Made by a program: the position numbers and the translations under genes. This document shows positions 24,944 through 33,414 of a stretch of DNA of 64,000 nt, piece by piece. The first letter of the stretch is position 1. Every line of letters starts with the position of its first letter. The stretch is from Pseudomonas tritici (GTDB lineage: Bacteria; Pseudomonadota; Gammaproteobacteria; Pseudomonadales; Pseudomonadaceae). The notes under the pieces are model-generated. The model made no database searches. It saw only the letters and a list, made by a program, of their open reading frames with translations, and was not told where the DNA came from. Where the stretch lies: NCBI RefSeq assembly GCF_014268275.3, contig NZ_CP077084.1, forward strand, positions 434,001 to 498,000, written 5' to 3'.

Positions 24944-25783
24944 TTACAGCACGAAATAGCGTTTGAGAATGGTCTCAATTCTTTTGCGGGTGAGGGCTTT
25001 TTCGGTCTCAAGCGCAATCCACTCAGGCCGTTGTTTTGGAGGTTTTTCTACCTCACCTTGTAGCCAGGCATGCACCTTCGTTGCAATGTTGCGTTTGGAC
25101 ATCCCCGCTGCGCGGTAGTGAAGCCCCTGTTTCACTATCGCGGCGTCTCGAACGCTAATTTCCTCGTTACGCTCCATACCGCTGATGAGGCCGCCTTTTT
25201 TGCGAATGGCATTTTTGATCGCTCGGTCGGCGATGGGTCTTAGTTCATCGTCGGCCAGGCAGGGTAGGGATGTGATCGGTTTCAGATAGAGGGCGTAATC
25301 ATCAAGTGTCTGAATGCGCTCATCCAGATCGACCTGCATCTCGACGAACTGGCAGTAGAGATCCCTGGGCCAGTCGGCAGGAGGTTCAGAGACATGAGAC
25401 CAAGCCTCTTGATCAGCTGTCTGCATCCAGTTGGCTAACGTTTCCAGCGCTTTTACGGCACAAGCCATGATGTAGGCAGAATGAAAATCACGCTCTGATG
25501 CCGAGTAGCAATTGCTGTACATGCGGACCCAATGCGCGAGGCGTGCGCTGGTGTCGGTGGAGGCATATTGAAAAATTGTCTCCTCCTTGATCGTCGTCTG
25601 AATGCACATGCTGGCAAGATCTTTGTTGATACCATCACCATGAATGCGCAGACAGCATTGGTCGATCAAGCGGCAGGCGTCAGCAACCTGCTCACAGCAG
25701 AGGTCATAGAGCGGTTGCGCTGAGAGATAACTGAACAAGCCCCGGCTTAGCGCCAAATGCAAAATGGGTTGGTGATCAGTCAT
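24944..25783 (-). CDS. Hypothetical protein next to the integrase
   Basis: This 279-residue soluble protein is mostly helical, with several Cys residues in the first 60 positions (LYDLCCEQVADACRLIDQCC). The C-terminal region (GMSKRNIATKVHAWLQGE, then LTRKRIETILKRYFVL) is basic and may form a DNA-binding helix-turn-helix. Its start lies directly next to the right copy of the GTGTAAC-rich repeat, so it may be controlled by that region or bind to it. No family is recognised. Confidence 0.65.
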   Translation of the reverse strand: MTDHQPILHLALSRGLFSYLSAQPLYDLCCEQVADACRLIDQCCLRIHGDGINKDLASMCIQTTIKEETIFQYASTDTSARLAHWVRMYSNCYSASERDFHSAYIMACAVKALETLANWMQTADQEAWSHVSEPPADWPRDLYCQFVEMQVDLDERIQTLDDYALYLKPITSLPCLADDELRPIADRAIKNAIRKKGGLISGMERNEEISVRDAAIVKQGLHYRAAGMSKRNIATKVHAWLQGEVEKPPKQRPEWIALETEKALTRKRIETILKRYFVL

Positions 25784-25799
25784 CGCGAAGTGTCATCGG

Positions 25800-26090
25800 T
25801 ACCGTGTAACGGAGAGTCCCACGCCCTGGATTCAAAGCGGGTAACCAGCGAAAGCCGCTTTGTAGGCATAGGTGCAGAACGCTTGCCCGCAGCAGTCGTG
25901 CGCTGGCTTTGGCGTTACACGCATGGGCAGCGTTACATCGGATGTACGCTAAGCTGCTGAACTGTGTAACGCACCTGAAAGCCAATGAAACCGGGCGTTT
26001 GGCGATGGGCGTTACACGAGTAACACCCGTTACACCGGTTTTAGAGGGGGGTTGGGTATGTGCTCTCATACAACCTTCCCAAATTGCCCC
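25800..26090 (-). repeat. Right copy of the 300-bp inverted duplication
   Basis: This intergenic segment between the integrase and the hypothetical gene, with the last integrase codons, is repeated inverted at 11108-11430. GTGTAAC, GTTACAC or GTAACAC occurs at 25804, 25914, 25964, 26011, 26020 and 26029. As this copy includes an intact integrase end and the left one a decayed end, this is the likely source. It may act as a replication origin or regulator-binding region. Confidence 0.75.
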
Positions 26091-27301
26091 TGCACGACAT
26101 TTCCATTCACTACAGCATCAAGGTGATCGGCGTACCACTGCATCATCACTCTACGCTGAGGCAGGTACACCGCTTTGTTATAGACCCCGGCAATACCCTC
26201 CTTTGCATGAGAGAGTTGGGCCTCAATGTGATTTTCATCGAAACCCTGCTCATTGAGTATTGTGCTAGCGATGTGACGAAAGCCGTGGCCTGTTTGCCGA
26301 CCGGCATATCCCAGTCTACGAAGCGCCATTAGAAAGACTGTATTGCTACGGGGGACTGTCCTATCTTTCCTGCCTGGAAATAGGAGAGGGTACGCACCTG
26401 TCAGTGTTCGTAACTCAGTGAGCGCTTCAATTGCCTGTCGAGAGAGAGGCACCACATGTTCGCGACGACGTTTCATTCGCTCGGCCGGGATCGTCCATAG
26501 CTTTTTGGAGAGATCGATTTCTGACCAGCGTGCTTCTCGGATCTCGCTCGGACGCGATGCTAATAAGGACAGCAAGCGAAGCCCTATACGAACGTCCTTT
26601 GCGTGAGGGTAGGAGTTGATCGCTCGAAGTAGCGCAGGCAGTTCTTCAATCGAAACGTGTGCATAGTTTTCAGCGCTACGTGATTGCAGGAATTTGCTGA
26701 GACCTTCAAGGGGGTTGTGGACGGCTCGTCCTGTTACGCGGGCCAGGTCATAGATCTCTTTGCAAAAGGCACGAACTCGGCCCATTTGTTCAATGATCCC
26801 CTTCTGCTCCATGCCGCGTAGAAACTCCATCCATTCCAGGGGCAGTATTTCCGTGTATACGCGTTTGCCGAACACGGGGAACACGTGAAGCTCCAGTGCG
26901 CCAAGCACTCGTCGAGACGTACCTGACTCCCAGCTTGTGCGTCTGGCCTCAAACCACTCGCGGCCTAATGCTTCAAAGGTGTTGTTGGCAGCCACCTGGT
27001 CTGCAACCTTGCGAGCTTGCTTGCTCACCAATGGGTTTTTGCCGGTCGATGCGTCTTCCCGCAGTTGAGCTGCTTTCTGTCTCGCCAAAGAGCCACTGAT
27101 TTCCGGGTAGCCGCCGAGACCCAGCCAAGACCATTTCCCGTCTGGCTTTTTGTAGCGCAGCTCCCACGATTTTTGACCGTTAGGTTTGACCCGGAAGTAC
27201 AGGCCATTCCCGTCCTGCTCCCGATATGTAGCGTGCTCAGGCTCCAGGCCTGCAAGCGTGGTATCTGCTAAGGGGCGGCGTTTGATTTCAGAGCGCTTCA
27301 C
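26066..27301 (-). CDS. int: Tyrosine integrase of the island (DUF4102 type)
   Basis: This 411-residue recombinase has the N-terminal DUF4102 arm-binding domain (LYFRVKPNGQKSWELRYK, LGLGGYPEISGSLARQKA), a core-binding domain and the catalytic domain. Active residues are Arg in LLASRPSEIREARW, His339-x-x-Arg342 in GHGFRHIAS, His365 in QLSHAKEG and Tyr374 in GVYNKAVY. The complete catalytic set suggests an active enzyme. Its start lies 34 bases from the right 24-base repeat and 168 bases from tRNA-Arg, as expected for an integrase using that tRNA. Confidence 0.93.
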   Translation of the reverse strand: MKRSEIKRRPLADTTLAGLEPEHATYREQDGNGLYFRVKPNGQKSWELRYKKPDGKWSWLGLGGYPEISGSLARQKAAQLREDASTGKNPLVSKQARKVADQVAANNTFEALGREWFEARRTSWESGTSRRVLGALELHVFPVFGKRVYTEILPLEWMEFLRGMEQKGIIEQMGRVRAFCKEIYDLARVTGRAVHNPLEGLSKFLQSRSAENYAHVSIEELPALLRAINSYPHAKDVRIGLRLLSLLASRPSEIREARWSEIDLSKKLWTIPAERMKRRREHVVPLSRQAIEALTELRTLTGAYPLLFPGRKDRTVPRSNTVFLMALRRLGYAGRQTGHGFRHIASTILNEQGFDENHIEAQLSHAKEGIAGVYNKAVYLPQRRVMMQWYADHLDAVVNGNVVQGQFGKVV

Positions 27302-27334
27302 TTCCTGTATGCCTCCAGTTATAGGAATCTCAAA

Positions 27335-27358
27335 GCATACACGTGGGCATACACGGCG
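27335..27358 (+). repeat. Right copy of 24-bp island-end repeat
   Basis: Identical to 10654-10677 and in the same orientation; contains CATACACG twice. It lies just upstream of the integrase start and may serve both as arm-type integrase site and as operator for integrase self-control. Confidence 0.75.
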
Positions 27359-27390
27359 GGAAGTTATAGGGGTGGACAGGGATGGATAGC

Positions 27391-27424
27391 CAGAAACAAG
27401 AAAGCCCGCACGGGGCGGGCTTCT
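27391..27424 (-). terminator. Terminator after tRNA-Arg, probably brought by the island
   Basis: On the minus strand GCCCGC, a short loop and GCGGGC are followed by TTTCTTGTTT. It lies 45 bases past the tRNA 3' end. It can end tRNA transcription now that the original bidirectional terminator has been moved 17 kb away. Confidence 0.75.
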
Positions 27425-27468
27425 TGGGGTGTTTCGTAGACTGTCTGAGACAGCCCGAGACTGCTATA

Positions 27469-27545
27469 TGGTGCACCCGGCGGGATTCGAACCCACGACC
27501 CCTGCCTTCGGAGGGCAGTACTCTATCCAGCTGAGCTACGGATGC
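27469..27545 (-). tRNA. tRNA-Arg (anticodon CCG), island attachment target
   Basis: The minus strand gives a 77-base cloverleaf from GCATCCG to CGGGTGCACCA. The anticodon stem-loop is CTGCC-CTCCGAA-GGCAG with anticodon CCG, the T arm carries GGTTCGAATCC, and CCA is encoded. The acceptor stem GCATCCG/CGGGTGC allows two G-T pairs. The 3' end lies toward the integrase, the usual target for this class of integrase. Confidence 0.95.
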
Positions 27546-27747
27546 TTGTGCGGGCGACATCATACCCATGTCGACCTTGGGCGTCCATGCTGGTCTTTGG
27601 GCGTTCACGTGTAGGAATTTGCCGTACCAGAGGCCCTAAGCCGGGCACCACTGATCAGGGCGGGGAACTACGCTGATCAGATAAACCCGGCAAATGCGTC
27701 GTTTTCGTTCTTTTTTTCGAACATCCTATTGCCCTGTACCCCCATTG

Positions 27748-27776
27748 ATCCTAGGATTCGTTTGAGATTTCAAACG
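27748..27776. promoter_or_regulatory. Two palindromes upstream of gabD
   Basis: ATCCTAGGAT (27748-27757, perfect) is followed by CGTTTGA-GATT-TCAAACG (27759-27776, perfect 7-base arms). They lie about 130 bases before gabD in a 360-base gap with no gene. They are good candidates for activator or repressor binding in the control of GABA use. Confidence 0.5.
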
Positions 27777-27906
27777 CTCTGTCTCCCGTGCGCTCTTTCA
27801 TTTCATCCGCGCGCTGGGGCTGATTTCCCTGACGGCAGCCCACAAGGCGCCTTTCAACAACTCTAATTCGCTCCGCGTGCGCGCGGTGCTGTTAAGGAAA
27901 GCCGAC

Positions 27907-29349
27907 ATGCAGCTTAAAGATACCCAGTTGTTCCGCCAGCAAGCCTTTATCGATGGCGCTTGGGTCGATGCGGACAACGGTCAAACCATCAAGGTCAACA
28001 ACCCTGCCACGGGCGAGATTCTCGGTACCGTGCCAAAGATGGGCGCCGCTGAAACCCGCCGCGCCATCGAGGCCGCCGACAAGGCGCTGCCGGCCTGGCG
28101 TGCTCTCACCGCCAAGGACCGCGCGAACAAGCTGCGTCGCTGGTTCGAACTGATCATCGAGAACCAGGACGACCTGGCCCGCTTGATGACCCTGGAGCAA
28201 GGCAAGCCACTGGCCGAAGCCAAGGGCGAAATCGTCTACGCCGCCTCGTTTATCGAGTGGTTCGCCGAAGAAGCCAAGCGCGTCTACGGTGACGTGATTC
28301 CGGGCCACCAGCCCGATAAGCGCCTGATCGTTATCAAGCAGCCGATCGGCGTGACCGCCGCCATCACTCCGTGGAACTTCCCGGCCGCGATGATCACCCG
28401 CAAAGCCGGCCCGGCGCTGGCCGCCGGTTGCACAATGGTCCTCAAGCCTGCGTCGCAAACCCCATTTTCTGCATTCGCCCTGGCTGAGCTGGCGCAGCGT
28501 GCCGGTATTCCAAACGGTGTTTTCAGCGTGGTGTCCGGCAGTGCGGGTGACATCGGCAGCGAGCTGACCAGCAACCCGATCGTGCGTAAATTGTCCTTCA
28601 CCGGCTCGACCGAAATCGGTCGCCAGCTGATGGCTGAATGCGCCAAGGACATCAAGAAAGTCTCCCTGGAATTGGGCGGCAACGCACCGTTCATCGTGTT
28701 CGACGATGCGGACCTGGATAAGGCTGTCGAAGGCGCGATCATCTCCAAGTACCGCAACAACGGCCAGACCTGCGTTTGTGCCAACCGCCTGTACATTCAG
28801 GATTCGGTGTACGACGCGTTCGCGGAAAAACTGAAAGTGGCCGTGGCCAAGTTGAAGATCGGCAACGGTCTGGAAGAAGGCACCACCACTGGCCCGTTGA
28901 TCGACGAAAAAGCCGTGGCCAAGGTTCAGGAACACATTGCGGACGCCTTGAGCAAAGGCGCTACATTGCTGGCTGGCGGCAAGGTGATGGAAGGCAACTT
29001 CTTCGAGCCGACTATCCTTACCAATGTGCCGAAAAACGCTGCGGTCGCGAAGGAAGAAACCTTCGGCCCACTGGCGCCGCTGTTCCGTTTCAAAGACGAA
29101 GCCGAAGTGATCGCGATGTCCAACGACACCGAGTTCGGCCTGGCTTCCTACTTCTATGCCCGTGACCTGGGCCGTGTGTTCCGTGTGGCTGAAGCCCTGG
29201 AATATGGCATGGTCGGCGTCAACACTGGGTTGATCTCCAACGAAGTGGCGCCGTTCGGCGGCATCAAGGCTTCGGGCCTGGGCCGTGAAGGTTCCAAGTA
29301 CGGGATCGAGGATTACCTGGAAATCAAATACCTCTGCCTGGGCATCTAA
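27907..29349 (+). CDS. gabD: Succinate-semialdehyde dehydrogenase
   Basis: This 480-residue NADP-dependent aldehyde dehydrogenase oxidises succinate semialdehyde to succinate, the second step of GABA breakdown. The ATG at 27907 after AAGGAAAG is chosen; the GTG at 27877 has no ribosome site. Motifs: [32 protein letters not shown] (cofactor), [12 protein letters not shown] (catalytic Glu) and [11 protein letters not shown] (catalytic Cys). It precedes gabT by 180 bases. Length and motifs are standard for GabD. Confidence 0.96.
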   Translation: MQLKDTQLFRQQAFIDGAWVDADNGQTIKVNNPATGEILGTVPKMGAAETRRAIEAADKALPAWRALTAKDRANKLRRWFELIIENQDDLARLMTLEQGKPLAEAKGEIVYAASFIEWFAEEAKRVYGDVIPGHQPDKRLIVIKQPIGVTAAITPWNFPAAMITRKAGPALAAGCTMVLKPASQTPFSAFALAELAQRAGIPNGVFSVVSGSAGDIGSELTSNPIVRKLSFTGSTEIGRQLMAECAKDIKKVSLELGGNAPFIVFDDADLDKAVEGAIISKYRNNGQTCVCANRLYIQDSVYDAFAEKLKVAVAKLKIGNGLEEGTTTGPLIDEKAVAKVQEHIADALSKGATLLAGGKVMEGNFFEPTILTNVPKNAAVAKEETFGPLAPLFRFKDEAEVIAMSNDTEFGLASYFYARDLGRVFRVAEALEYGMVGVNTGLISNEVAPFGGIKASGLGREGSKYGIEDYLEIKYLCLGI

Positions 29350-29369
29350 CCGGCAAGAGATTGCAGTAA

Positions 29370-29403
29370 ACGCAAAGGGCACGAGAGCGCTGACCCTTTG
29401 CGT
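29370..29403. promoter_or_regulatory. Hairpin between gabD and gabT
   Basis: ACGCAAAGGG (29370-29379) pairs exactly with CCCTTTGCGT (29394-29403). It lies 20 bases after gabD. Without a long T-run it may be an mRNA-stabilising or attenuating structure that sets the ratio of the two enzymes. Confidence 0.45.
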
Positions 29404-29529
29404 GTTTCACACCGTACTTCGTAGTGGTCGGGAAAGCTGTGGCAGTCGATCATCGCATGCTGCCGTAGTTGCCTCCCCGCCACGTATTCCTTGGACCACG
29501 CCACCCGATGAGTGGCGAATGAGGACTTT

Positions 29530-30807
29530 ATGAGCAAGACCAACGCATCCCTGATGAAACGCCGCGAAGCCGCTGTACCCCGCGGTGTTGGCCAGATTCA
29601 CCCGATCTTCGCCGAATCCGCGAAGAACGCCACCGTGACCGACGTTGAAGGTCGCGAGTTCATCGACTTCGCCGGCGGCATCGCCGTACTGAACACCGGC
29701 CACGTGCACCCGAAAATCATCGCCGCCGTGACCGCGCAACTGAACAAGCTGACGCACACTTGCTTCCAGGTGCTGGCCTACGAGCCTTACGTGGAACTGT
29801 GCGAAAAAATCAACGCCAAGGTCCCAGGTGATTTCGCCAAGAAAACCCTGCTGGTCACCACCGGTTCGGAAGCTGTCGAAAACGCCGTGAAAATCGCCCG
29901 CGCCGCCACTGGCCGTGCTGGCGTGATTGCTTTCACCGGCGCTTACCACGGTCGCACCATGATGACCCTGGGCCTCACCGGTAAAGTCGTGCCTTACTCG
30001 GCCGGCATGGGCCTGATGCCTGGCGGCGTGTTCCGTGCGCTGTTCCCGAATGAACTGCACGGTGTGAGCGACGACGATTCGATCGCCAGTATCGAACGCA
30101 TTTTCAAGAACGATGCCGAGCCGCGTGATATCGCTGCCATCATCATCGAGCCGGTGCAGGGCGAAGGCGGTTTCTACGTCGCGCCAAAATCCTTCATGAA
30201 GCGCCTGCGCGAACTGTGCGACAAGCACGGCATCCTGTTGATCGCCGACGAAGTGCAGACCGGCGCCGGTCGTACCGGTACGTTCTTCGCCATGGAACAG
30301 ATGGGCGTTGCTGCCGACCTGACCACCTTCGCCAAATCCATCGCCGGCGGCTTCCCGCTGGCGGGTGTGTGCGGCAAGGCCGAGTACATGGACGCCATCG
30401 CGCCAGGCGGCCTGGGCGGCACCTACGCCGGTAGCCCGATCGCGTGCGCGGCTGCGCTGGCGGTGATGGAAGTGTTTGAAGAAGAGCACCTGCTGGACCG
30501 CTGCAAAGCGGTTGGCGAGCGTTTGGTCACGGGCCTCAAGGCCATCCAGGCCAAGTACCCGGTGATCGGTGAAGTGCGGGCCTTGGGCGCGATGATCGCG
30601 GTCGAGCTGTTTGAAGGTGGCGATAGCCACAAACCAAACGCCGCTGCCGTTGCTTCCGTGGTAGCCAAGGCGCGTGACAAGGGCCTGATCCTGCTGTCTT
30701 GCGGCACCTATGGCAACGTGTTGCGCGTACTGGTCCCGCTGACCTCGCCGGACGAGCAGTTGGACAAAGGCCTGGCGATCATTGAAGAGTGCTTCAGCGA
30801 GCTGTAA
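29530..30807 (+). CDS. gabT: 4-aminobutyrate--2-oxoglutarate transaminase
   Basis: This 425-residue class III aminotransferase transfers the amino group of GABA to 2-oxoglutarate, producing succinate semialdehyde for GabD. The start is ATG 29530 (MSKTNASLMKRREAAVP), as in other pseudomonads. Motifs: GGIAVLNTGHVHP, TTGSEAVENAVKIAR, ADEVQTGAGRTG, and the PLP lysine in TTFAKSIAGGFPLAG. A terminator follows 27 bases after the stop. Confidence 0.96.
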   Translation: MSKTNASLMKRREAAVPRGVGQIHPIFAESAKNATVTDVEGREFIDFAGGIAVLNTGHVHPKIIAAVTAQLNKLTHTCFQVLAYEPYVELCEKINAKVPGDFAKKTLLVTTGSEAVENAVKIARAATGRAGVIAFTGAYHGRTMMTLGLTGKVVPYSAGMGLMPGGVFRALFPNELHGVSDDDSIASIERIFKNDAEPRDIAAIIIEPVQGEGGFYVAPKSFMKRLRELCDKHGILLIADEVQTGAGRTGTFFAMEQMGVAADLTTFAKSIAGGFPLAGVCGKAEYMDAIAPGGLGGTYAGSPIACAAALAVMEVFEEEHLLDRCKAVGERLVTGLKAIQAKYPVIGEVRALGAMIAVELFEGGDSHKPNAAAVASVVAKARDKGLILLSCGTYGNVLRVLVPLTSPDEQLDKGLAIIEECFSEL

Positions 30808-30833
30808 TCGGACGCTGGCCTGATCGATACAAG

Positions 30834-30856
30834 AAGCCCGCCTCGGCGGGTTTTTT
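30834..30856 (+). terminator. Terminator of gabDT
   Basis: GCCCGCC-TC-GGCGGG stem (from 30836) with six T residues. It lies between gabT and the convergent diguanylate cyclase gene. Confidence 0.85.
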
Positions 30857-30872
30857 GTGCTCTTGGGGGGGC

Positions 30873-31880
30873 TCAGCCCGCGATTACGCGGTTCTTGCCC
30901 AGGCGCTTGGCCTCGTACATGGCGGCATCGGCGCGGGCAAACAGGCTGTCCAGGGTGGAATCCTGTTCGGTGAGGCTTGCCAGGCCCTGGCTGATGGTCA
31001 CCTTGAACGCCTGGCCTTCATAGCTGAAACTCAGCGCTTGAATCTCCTTGCCCAGGCGTTCGGCCACTTGCAGCGCCATCTCCGGCGCGCAGCCCGGCAG
31101 CACGGCGGCGAACTCTTCACCACCGATGCGTCCGAACAGATCGCCACGGCGCAATACCCCTCGGCCGCTCTCAGCGATGCGCCGCAGTACCTGGTCGCCT
31201 TCCAGATGCCCGTAGGTGTCGTTAACGTCCTTGAAGTCATCGATGTCCAGCAGCAGGAACGCCAGCGGCGCGCCTTGCGCACAGGCACTGTCGAAGGCTT
31301 GATTGGCGCATTCGAAGAAGTGCCGGCGGTTGCTGCTTTGAGTCAGCACGTCGGTGGTGGCGAGACGGTGCAGCTCCAGCGCCATCTGTTTCTTTTCGGT
31401 GATGTCTTCGGCTATGCCTACCACGATCAAGGGTTCACCAGGTTCGATCTGCTGGTTGATGTAACACTTGTCGCTCAACCAGCGGATTTGCCCGTCGGCG
31501 GTGATGATGCGGTACTCGCGTTCTTCCACGGCGCCTTGTTCCAGCACGCGGGCCAGGCTGTGTTCGGCGTAGTCGAGGTCTTCGGGGTGAATGCTGTTGC
31601 GCCACTCCCGATGGTCGGCCAGCAGCAGGCCGGCGGAGCGCCCGAACACCCGCTCATAGGCCGGGCTCACATACAGTACGCGGCGCGTTTCCCAGTCGAT
31701 GGCCCACAGCACGGCGTTCACGCTCACCAGCATTGAGCTGAGCAACTGCTCGCGCTCACTCAGCCGCTCGACTTCACCCTGGGCGTGCACCAGTGCCAAC
31801 AGGGTCGCCGCCGCCGCCGGACGCGGATGTTCAGCGGTGGGCGGATCGGACAAGTAGGGTTTTTCGTGAACCATCGGCAC
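30873..31880 (-). CDS. PAS-GGDEF diguanylate cyclase
   Basis: This 335-residue soluble enzyme has a PAS domain (about 45-165, LWAIDWETRRVLYVSPAYERV to IVVGIAEDITEKK) and a GGDEF domain (170-335). The active-site loop is GRIGGEEF, preceded by the RRGD inhibitory site, so it should make c-di-GMP and be inhibited by it. The substrate-helix motif LLLDIDDFKDVNDTYGH is intact. No membrane segment is present, so it answers a cytoplasmic signal through the PAS domain. It lies between gabT and desA, reading toward gabT. Confidence 0.9.
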   Translation of the reverse strand: MPMVHEKPYLSDPPTAEHPRPAAAATLLALVHAQGEVERLSEREQLLSSMLVSVNAVLWAIDWETRRVLYVSPAYERVFGRSAGLLLADHREWRNSIHPEDLDYAEHSLARVLEQGAVEEREYRIITADGQIRWLSDKCYINQQIEPGEPLIVVGIAEDITEKKQMALELHRLATTDVLTQSSNRRHFFECANQAFDSACAQGAPLAFLLLDIDDFKDVNDTYGHLEGDQVLRRIAESGRGVLRRGDLFGRIGGEEFAAVLPGCAPEMALQVAERLGKEIQALSFSYEGQAFKVTISQGLASLTEQDSTLDSLFARADAAMYEAKRLGKNRVIAG

Positions 31881-32062
31881 AACTCTCTCTGGGCGCGCCG
31901 CACATTGAAACAGCGGTCACTACAAGGGGCCACCATGATGGCGAAGTGTTAATTGAGAGAGGCGAATTGCAGTGAAGTTCCGTCAACAGGACCGATTGCC
32001 GGTGACCGAGAAATGACGCCAAAAAGCCGATGGGTGGGAGGGCAAGCCCTCCCACCGTGCGG

Positions 32063-33247
32063 TCAGACCGCCGCAGGACGCAGCGAATAGGTCTTCAATT
32101 GGTGGGCGAAATCCCGCAGGGACTGGATGCCGCTGGCCTCGGCTTCATGCACCCATTCCTTGATGGCTGCCAGCATATCGTGGCCATTTGAACTGGTCTT
32201 CAGCCAGATCTGCTGCAGTGCCAGGCGCTTTTCGTAGATCACTTTAAGTGCCTGGCTGTGTTCCAGCATGCTCTGGATACGCAGGTGGTGGCGATCATCC
32301 AGCAAGCTGGTTTCTCGCGACAGCAGGCGCTTGGCGCGGTGGAATTGGTGGCGAACCGAGTGATCGACTTTTTCCAGCTCCTGCTTGACGAGCGGGGCGA
32401 TCACCAACTTGCGGTACTGGGCCATGATCTGGAAACGGTTGTTGAGGATCGCCATGGCGGTGTCCATGTCCAGGTGGCCCTTGCCTTCGACGCGGTGGGC
32501 GATGGGCGCAACGCGTTGCACCTTCGCCAGGCGCAGGAAACTGAACACTTTGATCCAGGCCCAGCCCATGTCGAATTCCCACTTCTTCACCGACAACTTG
32601 GCGGAATTGGGGTAGGTGTGGTGGTTGTTATGCAGCTCTTCACCACCGACGATGATGCCCCACGGCACCAGGTTGGTCGCCGCGTCACGGCATTCGAAGT
32701 TGCGATAGCCCACGGCATGGCCCAGGCCGTTGATCACGCCGGCGGCCCAGAACGGGATCCACATCATCTGGATCGCCCAGATGGTGATACCGATCGTGCC
32801 AAACAACAGCAGGTCGATCACGCCCATGATCGCCACGCCCAACAATGGGTAGGGGGTGTAGACCTTGCGTTCGATCCAGTCGTCCGGGCAGTTCTTGCCG
32901 TAGATGCGCAGGGTCTCAGGGTTTTCGGCCTCGGCGCGGTACAGCTCGGCGCCTTTGCGCATAACGGTGGACAAACCCTTGATGACCGGGCTGTGCGGGT
33001 CATCGACGGTTTCGCACTTGGCGTGGTGCTTGCGGTGGATGGCTGTCCACTCGCGGGTGTTCTGCGCCGTGGTGAGCCACAGCCAGAAGCGGAAGAAGTG
33101 TTTCAGGCCGGCATTGAGCTCCAGGGAGCGATGGGCTGAATAGCGATGCAGATAGACCGTGACCCCAACGATGGTCACGTGGGTCATCAACAGGGTGACT
33201 GCAACCAGTTGCCAGGCTGACAAGTCAAGAAAACCGTTGTACCACAT
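32063..33247 (-). CDS. desA: Acyl (delta-9) fatty acid desaturase
   Basis: This 394-residue membrane diiron desaturase inserts a double bond into acyl chains of phospholipids. The ATG at 33247 (MWYNGFLDLSAWQLV) matches the usual start of the family; the upstream ATG at 33286 is rejected. The three histidine boxes are HRYSAH, HRKHHA and HNNHH, and hydrophobic pairs lie at about 8-30 and 125-160. It corresponds to PA0286 as I remember it, next to the PAS-GGDEF-EAL gene. The two are divergent and share a 170-base promoter region. Confidence 0.9.
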   Translation of the reverse strand: MWYNGFLDLSAWQLVAVTLLMTHVTIVGVTVYLHRYSAHRSLELNAGLKHFFRFWLWLTTAQNTREWTAIHRKHHAKCETVDDPHSPVIKGLSTVMRKGAELYRAEAENPETLRIYGKNCPDDWIERKVYTPYPLLGVAIMGVIDLLLFGTIGITIWAIQMMWIPFWAAGVINGLGHAVGYRNFECRDAATNLVPWGIIVGGEELHNNHHTYPNSAKLSVKKWEFDMGWAWIKVFSFLRLAKVQRVAPIAHRVEGKGHLDMDTAMAILNNRFQIMAQYRKLVIAPLVKQELEKVDHSVRHQFHRAKRLLSRETSLLDDRHHLRIQSMLEHSQALKVIYEKRLALQQIWLKTSSNGHDMLAAIKEWVHEAEASGIQSLRDFAHQLKTYSLRPAAV

Positions 33248-33414
33248 AGGCTGTATGGCCCTCAGATAAAGAAAAGAACAGCTCACGCATTATCACTAAG
33301 CCTACACAGAAAACCAGCCGCTCTTTCAGATAGGAGTGACTGGATGTTTCTTATTCTATAATCCCCAGCCTTTGTAGGACGATTCTGTTTTTTTGGGTAA
33401 GGATTACTGAGCAT

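Larger units (their letters stand above)
10578..27491. mobile_element. P4-like integrative genomic island in tRNA-Arg(CCG)
   Basis: The element is bounded on the right by the 3' end of tRNA-Arg and on the left by a degraded copy of that 3' end. A tyrosine integrase gene lies 168 bases from the tRNA. A 24-base sequence occurs exactly once near each end. Core genes (minus strand) are an integrase, an unknown protein, AlpA, small leader genes, a toprim/DUF927 primase and a coiled-coil protein; cargo lies on the left half and is more AT-rich than the flanking chromosome. There are no capsid, tail or packaging genes, so it is a satellite or plasmid-like island, not a full prophage. Confidence 0.85.

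Noticed and set aside
10654..27358. The 24-bp direct repeats as the actual attachment cores
   Set aside because: Possible, but tRNA-Arg 3' similarity outside both repeats, the distance of the integrase to the tRNA and the displaced bidirectional terminator fit a tRNA core with these repeats as arm sites. Sequencing of excised circles would decide.
27892..29382. 496-codon minus-strand frame opposite gabD (and similar long frames opposite other genes)
   Set aside because: High-GC codon bias leaves the antisense strand open; gabD is a clear gene with full motifs.
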